This document shows, piece by piece, positions 59,266 to 64,000 of a stretch of 64,000 nucleotides of DNA. The stretch's first letter is position 1; each line of letters opens with the position of its first letter. Below the pieces are notes generated by a model, which worked only from the letters and a program-made list of their open reading frames with translations, searched no databases and was not told where the DNA came from. Made by a program: the position numbers and the translations under genes. The stretch is from Dermanyssus gallinae (Eukaryota; Arthropoda; Arachnida; Mesostigmata; Dermanyssidae): the NCBI GenBank assembly GCA_003439945.1, contig QVRM01002020.1, positions 1 to 64,000 of the forward strand, given 5' to 3'.

Positions 59266-61716
59266 CACATACTGTCCGACGTCGTGCCTTTAGAGAAACA
59301 CCCTTCCACTGAAGCGCGAGTATCTAAAAGGCAACAGCGACGTCAAGACTACGCAACCACTCAAAAACTTTTTAGCCAAAACCGATCCAAATGCGCTCAT
59401 GAGGTGCTGGACGGCAAACACACCATACACAACATGCAGGCCACCGAAGTTGTAGAACACTGGGCCAACACGATGACACAACCACCCCCTGAACCACTCC
59501 CTTGCCCCGTATACACTCCCAACTCTGATCTCTTTGAGGTTTCCCTCCCTATCTCCCTAAAGGAAACCCACGTAGCTCTCCGCGGACCTTCTAAAGCACT
59601 AGGCTTGGACGGGATTTGTCTTTCGTCCCTCCGTAAACTCCCGTTAGAAGTAGTCTGTTGTATTCTTAACATACTATTAATTAGCGATATTGCCTCAGCC
59701 CATGAAACTGCTCGCTTAGCGTTCATCCCTAAAATTAACAATGCCACATCCCCAAGCGATCTGCGACCCCTATCTATTAGTTCATACTTACAACGAACGC
59801 TTAACAAAATTCTCTCTAGACGCCTCCAGAACTCTATTAAGCTTCTCCCAATCCAGCGAGCGTTTCTCCCCTATAATGGTACCTTCGAGAATCTTGCGGT
59901 TCTGGATGGTATCCTTAACGATGCCAAGTCTGCAGGACGTGAGCTCAGACTCGCTTCAATCGACCTCCGTAAGGCGTTCGACATGGTGAGTCATGACTCC
60001 GTCCTGTGGTCACTCCGGACTCGCGGATACCCGGAGGTATTCATTAACTATATCGAACGCTTGTACCTCTCATCTAAAACTCTCATAGAATTTGGACAAG
60101 AATGTCGCACATTTCGGCCAACTAGGGGTGTTAGGCAGGGAGATCCTCTGTCCCCCCTCTTATTTAATCTAGTTCTCGACGACATTCTTTCAAAATTAGA
60201 CAAAACTAATATCGGGTACCAACTTACTGATGACTTCCGCCTTATGGGCTTAGCCTTTGCGGATGATCTCATCCTCCTAGCCTTCACAAAATCCACTCTC
60301 CAACGGCTCCTTAATATTGCGGACCCACTTTTAAAATCCCAAGGCCTTGAAATTAATACTAATAAAAGCTTTACTATCTCCCACCTATTTAATAGGAAGG
60401 AAGGTAAAGGTTTTATCAATACCGTATCAGAATTTAACGGTGGAGATCGGCAATTGCCAGCTAAAGGTATGAGCGATCGATGGAGATATCTTGGAGTCGA
60501 CTTTGACAGCAATGGCAGAGTTGACTTCACCAAGGATATACTCCTTAACTTACTCAACAGACTCACGATAGCTCCCCTTAAACCCCACCAAAGACTCATA
60601 TTTTTGAAAGACTTTCTCATTCCCCGTCTCTTATATAAACTGGGCTCCGGTCCCAGACCATCTTACGCACTCCTTAGTGACCTAGATAAAGAGATCAGAA
60701 AGGTTGTTAAGTCGAAATGGCTTAAGCTCGAAAACTCGGTGCCGAACGCCTACCTGTACACGCACACAGCACACGGCGGTCTGGACATCCCCTGCCTCCA
60801 AACATTCATTCCCAGAATCCGCCTCTCCCGCCTGACAGCACTACAACACTCCACGCACCTTGGGGTCCAATGGATGCTAACCACCGAGCACTTTAAAAAA
60901 GATCTTGCGAAAACAAGACTTCTTTGCGAGCGCTTGGGAACCTCCATTGAGACCGCTACGCAAGAGACCGATTACTGGTCTCAACAACTACACAACACGT
61001 TCGATGGCGCACATTTTAAAAAAGCACACGAAACGCCCTTTGTACATTACTGGATTAAGGGTATGCCCTACCTATCTGGTAAGGAGTATTTAAACCTACT
61101 AAAGCTCAGGATCAACGCACTACCAACGCGTGCCAGATTGGCCAGGGGACGCCCGGGCTACAACAAACGTTGTAGGCACGGGTGTCATGCGCCTGAGACG
61201 TTGGCTCATGTCGCTCAGATGTGCGACATAACACACAAACAAACCATAAAGAGACATGACGACGTCTGTGATCGCGTGGCGCGTCTTCTCCGCGAAAGGG
61301 GTCATGAGGTGGTTCGTGAGCGAGTATTCCGTCGACCGGGCGCACCGGGTCTAAAGCCCGACCTCGTAATAACAACACCTACCGAGGTCTGGGTTTTAGA
61401 TGCCGAGGTTTGCGGCCCGAACCGGGACCTGGCAAAAGCACGGCAAGACAAGATCGCCAAATATGACGTCGAGTTCCTAAGAGCGGCGCTCCCCTACCCG
61501 CAAAAACCTCGCAGATTTGGATCCATCACTATCTCTATGAGTGGTGTATGGGACTCCGAATCTGCGAGGACGCTCTTGGGACTCGGCGTCACGAAGAGGA
61601 ATCTTATGGATCTCACCGTTTTAACTTTGCAAGGAACCTTGAGGATATATCGCTTGCACCGGGTCCATAAGAGCGGGGGCTACCATCAAGCAAGGACACG
61701 GACAACTGACTCTTAA
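59266..61716 (+). CDS. Reverse transcriptase with CCHC finger and restriction-like endonuclease, R2 clade, N-terminally truncated
   Basis: This 816-codon frame is uninterrupted; the apparent start (GTG at 59182) lies in TA repeat and is not part of the protein. RT blocks: a pre-RT helix QDYATTQKLFSQNRSKCAHEVLDG (split in two by position about 59345-59415), RPLSISSYLQRTLNKILSRRL-like block 2 (about 59770-59820), SIDLRKAFDMV with the catalytic Asp at 59962, TRGVRQGDPLSPLLFNLVLD (from about 60121), FADD at 60256-60267, GLEINTNKS and WRYLGVDFD. After the thumb comes a zinc finger C-x3-C-x7-H-x4-C (61171-61224). A PD-(D/E)XK nuclease follows: KPDL (61354), VLDAEV (61393) and QDKIAKYD (61444), with all key acidic and Lys residues kept. 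It would nick target DNA and prime reverse transcription there. Without the N-terminal DNA-binding part it is probably not autonomous. Confidence 0.9.
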   Translation, partial: HILSDVVPLEKHPSTEARVSKRQQRRQDYATTQKLFSQNRSKCAHEVLDGKHTIHNMQATEVVEHWANTMTQPPPEPLPCPVYTPNSDLFEVSLPISLKETHVALRGPSKALGLDGICLSSLRKLPLEVVCCILNILLISDIASAHETARLAFIPKINNATSPSDLRPLSISSYLQRTLNKILSRRLQNSIKLLPIQRAFLPYNGTFENLAVLDGILNDAKSAGRELRLASIDLRKAFDMVSHDSVLWSLRTRGYPEVFINYIERLYLSSKTLIEFGQECRTFRPTRGVRQGDPLSPLLFNLVLDDILSKLDKTNIGYQLTDDFRLMGLAFADDLILLAFTKSTLQRLLNIADPLLKSQGLEINTNKSFTISHLFNRKEGKGFINTVSEFNGGDRQLPAKGMSDRWRYLGVDFDSNGRVDFTKDILLNLLNRLTIAPLKPHQRLIFLKDFLIPRLLYKLGSGPRPSYALLSDLDKEIRKVVKSKWLKLENSVPNAYLYTHTAHGGLDIPCLQTFIPRIRLSRLTALQHSTHLGVQWMLTTEHFKKDLAKTRLLCERLGTSIETATQETDYWSQQLHNTFDGAHFKKAHETPFVHYWIKGMPYLSGKEYLNLLKLRINALPTRARLARGRPGYNKRCRHGCHAPETLAHVAQMCDITHKQTIKRHDDVCDRVARLLRERGHEVVRERVFRRPGAPGLKPDLVITTPTEVWVLDAEVCGPNRDLAKARQDKIAKYDVEFLRAALPYPQKPRRFGSITISMSGVWDSESARTLLGLGVTKRNLMDLTVLTLQGTLRIYRLHRVHKSGGYHQARTRTTDS

Positions 61717-61814
61717 CTTCACGTGACACCTTTTTACCACCATTTTTATTAAGGCGAGCACTGCCGAGTGTGCAAACGTATTGTAAATGATTAATAAATC
61801 ATCACAATATTTTC
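59266..61814 (+). mobile_element. R2-clade non-LTR retrotransposon, 5'-truncated, inserted in (TA)n
   Basis: A 2549-bp insertion bounded by 53-bp identical direct repeats of TA-rich sequence. It starts inside the coding region, lacking the N-terminal zinc-finger/Myb part usual in R2 proteins, and keeps the whole RT, CCHC and endonuclease. After the stop codon a 3' UTR of about 98 bp ends in ATCATCACAATATTTTC with no poly(A). The open frame and identical duplications indicate a recent insertion. Canonical R2 elements insert in 28S rDNA, but no rDNA is here, so this lineage has a different target or none. Confidence 0.85.
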
Positions 61815-61845
61815 TATATATATATACATATATCTCTTATATATG

Positions 61846-61900
<55 letters not shown>
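61815..61900. repeat. TA-rich array; its first 53 bp are the right target duplication
   Basis: TA for 12 bp, the core CATATATCTCTTATATATG (from 61827), then TA to 61900. It starts directly at the 3' end of the retroelement. The run beyond 61867 is longer than on the left, consistent with length change of the TA part. Confidence 0.95.
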
Positions 61901-61902
<2 letters not shown>

Positions 61903-62098
61903 TGCGCCCTAATAGTAATAGCATTCCGAAGAAGCAGCTGGACTATGAACTAACTCACAACTTGTTGTCTGCGTGTAGTAGTGGTGTTATTTGAATCTTC
62001 TAATACGAACTCACTAGCGAAGCCGAGTAATGGACGTGGGGCTTAGATGTGTTATCGGCTGTATACGCTGCACGGCTGTATGCTTTCACCTCACGCAG

Positions 62099-62485
62099 TG
62101 CGACGACGTAGCCATCTACCTGTATGGCGATGCCGACTCGCTGGTGGCTAAGTGGTTCCGTCAGGATTGGTGGACGATATGGCGCTCTGGCAGTACGGGA
62201 AAGGATTTGTGCTCAATCGTTTTTGAGCATTTGGAACTTGGCCAGCCTGTGCTTTTCGGGCTCATTCTGGTCGTCGTCGTCGTCTCTCTCATCAGATCTC
62301 GCATCAGATCTCGATCGAAGAAGAAAGCTGAACGGGCTTTTGCTGGCGGCATGCTCACTGTGCAAGTTGGCCCACTGCACGATGCCGTCGGCATTGCTCT
62401 TTTCGCCATTCAAAGCGATGCGTGTCAAGCGGGAACGCAAGAGTGGCAACTTTCATTTGCTCTACGGTGTAGTGCTCTACCGTAG
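62099..62485 (+). CDS. Candidate terminal exon with membrane segment (weak)
   Basis: After a pyrimidine-leaning CTTTCACCTCACGCAG acceptor a phase-0 frame runs 128 codons to a stop. It begins CDDVAIYLYGDADSLVAKWF, passes a Trp-rich patch (QDWWTIW), and has one hydrophobic segment PVLFGLILVVVVVSLI followed by a strongly basic RSRIRSRSKKK, the look of a type I membrane anchor. Part of the hydrophobic run is a (GTC)n triplet tract and other frames are open too, so it could be non-coding. It is on the same strand as the signal-peptide exon but 48 kb away. Confidence 0.2.
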   Translation, partial: CDDVAIYLYGDADSLVAKWFRQDWWTIWRSGSTGKDLCSIVFEHLELGQPVLFGLILVVVVVSLIRSRIRSRSKKKAERAFAGGMLTVQVGPLHDAVGIALFAIQSDACQAGTQEWQLSFALRCSALP

Positions 62486-64000
62486 CCAACATCGACTACT
62501 ACTACTACTACGAAGATGGCCGTCATCTGTCCGCTGTTGGTGTTCACTCAAAAGTGCTCTCGCGAGAAAACTGCGTCTCTCTTACTCTAACCGTCTCTAC
62601 GTCTCTCTCTCTTTCTTTCCCGTTCCAGTCCTTCGTCAAAGTTCTTCTGGTCCTTTAAGCGTAGACAAACGAGAACTTGCCTAAGTGATCACGTTGGTGG
62701 TTTTCCCTCACTTTAGGGTCATTTGGTTCGGCTGCGCCAAAAACGGAGCCTCTTCTGGCGAGTGTGAGCGGCCGCCTTTAACCGAGCCACCAGGGAGCAG
62801 ATGGATGCCACATATCTTATGATCGCCGACGCCCGAGTTTGGGTGCTGGCAAGCACGTTTTAGCAGTGAGCCTTCTCCGCTACTCGATGCACGGTTTAGC
62901 GGTGCCGCGTTGGTAGAGCGTGTAGAACCGTAGTAAGGGGAGCACGGGCAGCAATTTTATTGGCGGCCAGCACACATCAGCTGCGGCTCGCAGTCGTAGC
63001 TGATGTGTTCAATTTGTCAACATTTGTGAGAAATCCTGCAACTGAAACTATTTAACTATACAGTAGTACCCGTCTCATTTGTTCATGTTCTGCACCTTGT
63101 CCTGTGCTTTGAGTTAACAGCGTTGTGGTCGGAACAAAAGATGTTAGCTATCTTTTGTTCCGGTGCATAGGCATTCTATTATGAAAAAAATGACGTGAGC
63201 CTGCGCATTTTCCGGCGTGCGTCGCCAGACGTAGGAATCGAATAGTGAGTCTGAGTACAGTACCGATATCAGAAGTTCGTTGGAGCCAAGTCTTGTGCAT
63301 AGATAGGTGGTTGTGTGACCTCGATTCCGCGAACGGCCTGCATCTGGTGAGCCATGCGAGGTGGGGTGTTGACGCGGTGGCGAAGACACCGTCGGAGATC
63401 CTCTGGGGGCGCCACCTTGTAGGCGCTTAGTAGGCACATCGTCGCATCCCAATGAGTAATCACAAGATAATCTTTTTCGACTTCAATTATTGTTACACAC
63501 CTCGTCACTTATTAATTGTGTATTATTTAGAGCAACCATTCTTTTTCCGGTCAACCGCTGGCTTCGTTTTTGTTGCTGGATCCGCTCCAACAAGTGACCA
63601 CTCTGTACTAACAAGAACGGGCCATAAAAATGTATACAGGTCGTGCCACCTGTGACTCTTGAAAAGCTGGCTGAGTGCCGATATCCACGCGCTTGCTCCT
63701 AATTAGCACTAGTGGAACTCCGCAGCATAGTAGAAGGCGCCACGTTTTTCTTGAAAGCGATTTTTGGCTTAGACTTGCAATATTCTCGCGACAGTATGCG
63801 CTAGTGAATTGATTGGAAATTTGGTAACTGGCATCAAGAATGATGCGGGGCCATTTATCATGGAGTTGGATTCTTCTATCTCAGTTATCTTGCTGAGTTT
63901 TTCAAAACATTTGTAGGATTTAATATATACGTCTAATTAGGTCCACTTGAGATCAACTCACTCTCTCTCTCTCTCGCTCTGTCGCCCCTTCAATGGAGGC
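62486..64000. other. Intergenic DNA, no gene assigned
   Basis: No supported gene. It contains a 13-bp hairpin at 63.1 kb and a CT tract at about 63959-63975. A minus-strand frame at 63269-63508 is discussed among rejected items. Confidence 0.35.
63130..63162. repeat. Perfect 13-bp inverted repeat, 7-bp loop
   Basis: The arms CGGAACAAAAGAT (63130-63142) and ATCTTTTGTTCCG (63150-63162) pair exactly around GTTAGCT, with two further G-T pairs outside. Confidence 0.9.

Noticed and set aside
63269..63508. Minus-strand PPIYAQDLAPTNF resembling the mariner 'PPYSPDLAP.DF' block
   Set aside because: No other mariner block is found up- or downstream in any frame and the frame stops at once, so a short chance match is likelier.

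Overview
This is eukaryotic, almost certainly metazoan, DNA. Coding density is very low, long microsatellites are common, and the recognisable proteins are those of animal transposons (mariner, Ty3/gypsy, several LINE types). An arthropod, perhaps a mite or other chelicerate, is the best guess, because the gypsy integrase and the LINE thumb remnants recall arachnid elements. That placement is inference. No complete host gene could be read.

Layout. 0-11 kb is AT-rich intergenic DNA holding a tRNA-like SINE head (1.5 kb), a decayed LINE (2.4-3.5 kb), a decayed gypsy integrase (4.1-5.1 kb) and a decayed mariner (7.4-8.2 kb). 11-41 kb is visibly richer in GC and CpG and full of CAA/GTT/GTC triplet tracts. 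It contains the best host-gene evidence: a first coding exon (14065-14185) encoding a signal peptide and ending in a consensus splice donor, with a 22-bp tandem repeat about 0.9 kb upstream. Later exons of that gene could not be assigned securely; some weak candidates are listed. 41-64 kb is again AT-rich and transposon-dominated.

The most interesting feature is the link between retrotransposons and microsatellites. At 59.27-61.81 kb lies a 5'-truncated but otherwise open R2-clade element (reverse transcriptase, CCHC finger, restriction-like endonuclease). It is bounded by two identical 53-bp TA-rich direct repeats inside (TA)n arrays. The last 23 bp of this element recur at 48.14 kb, again inside TA repeats, as a dead-on-arrival copy. 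At 44.5-47.5 kb a second pair of retroelement ORFs (a gag with three zinc knuckles, and the C-terminal part of another reverse transcriptase) is bounded and split by three separate (TAA)n arrays. Other short retroelement ends also abut TA tracts. Together these suggest retrotransposons that use simple repeats as landing sites, with TA used by an R2-type element. No operons, CRISPR arrays or bacterial features are present.
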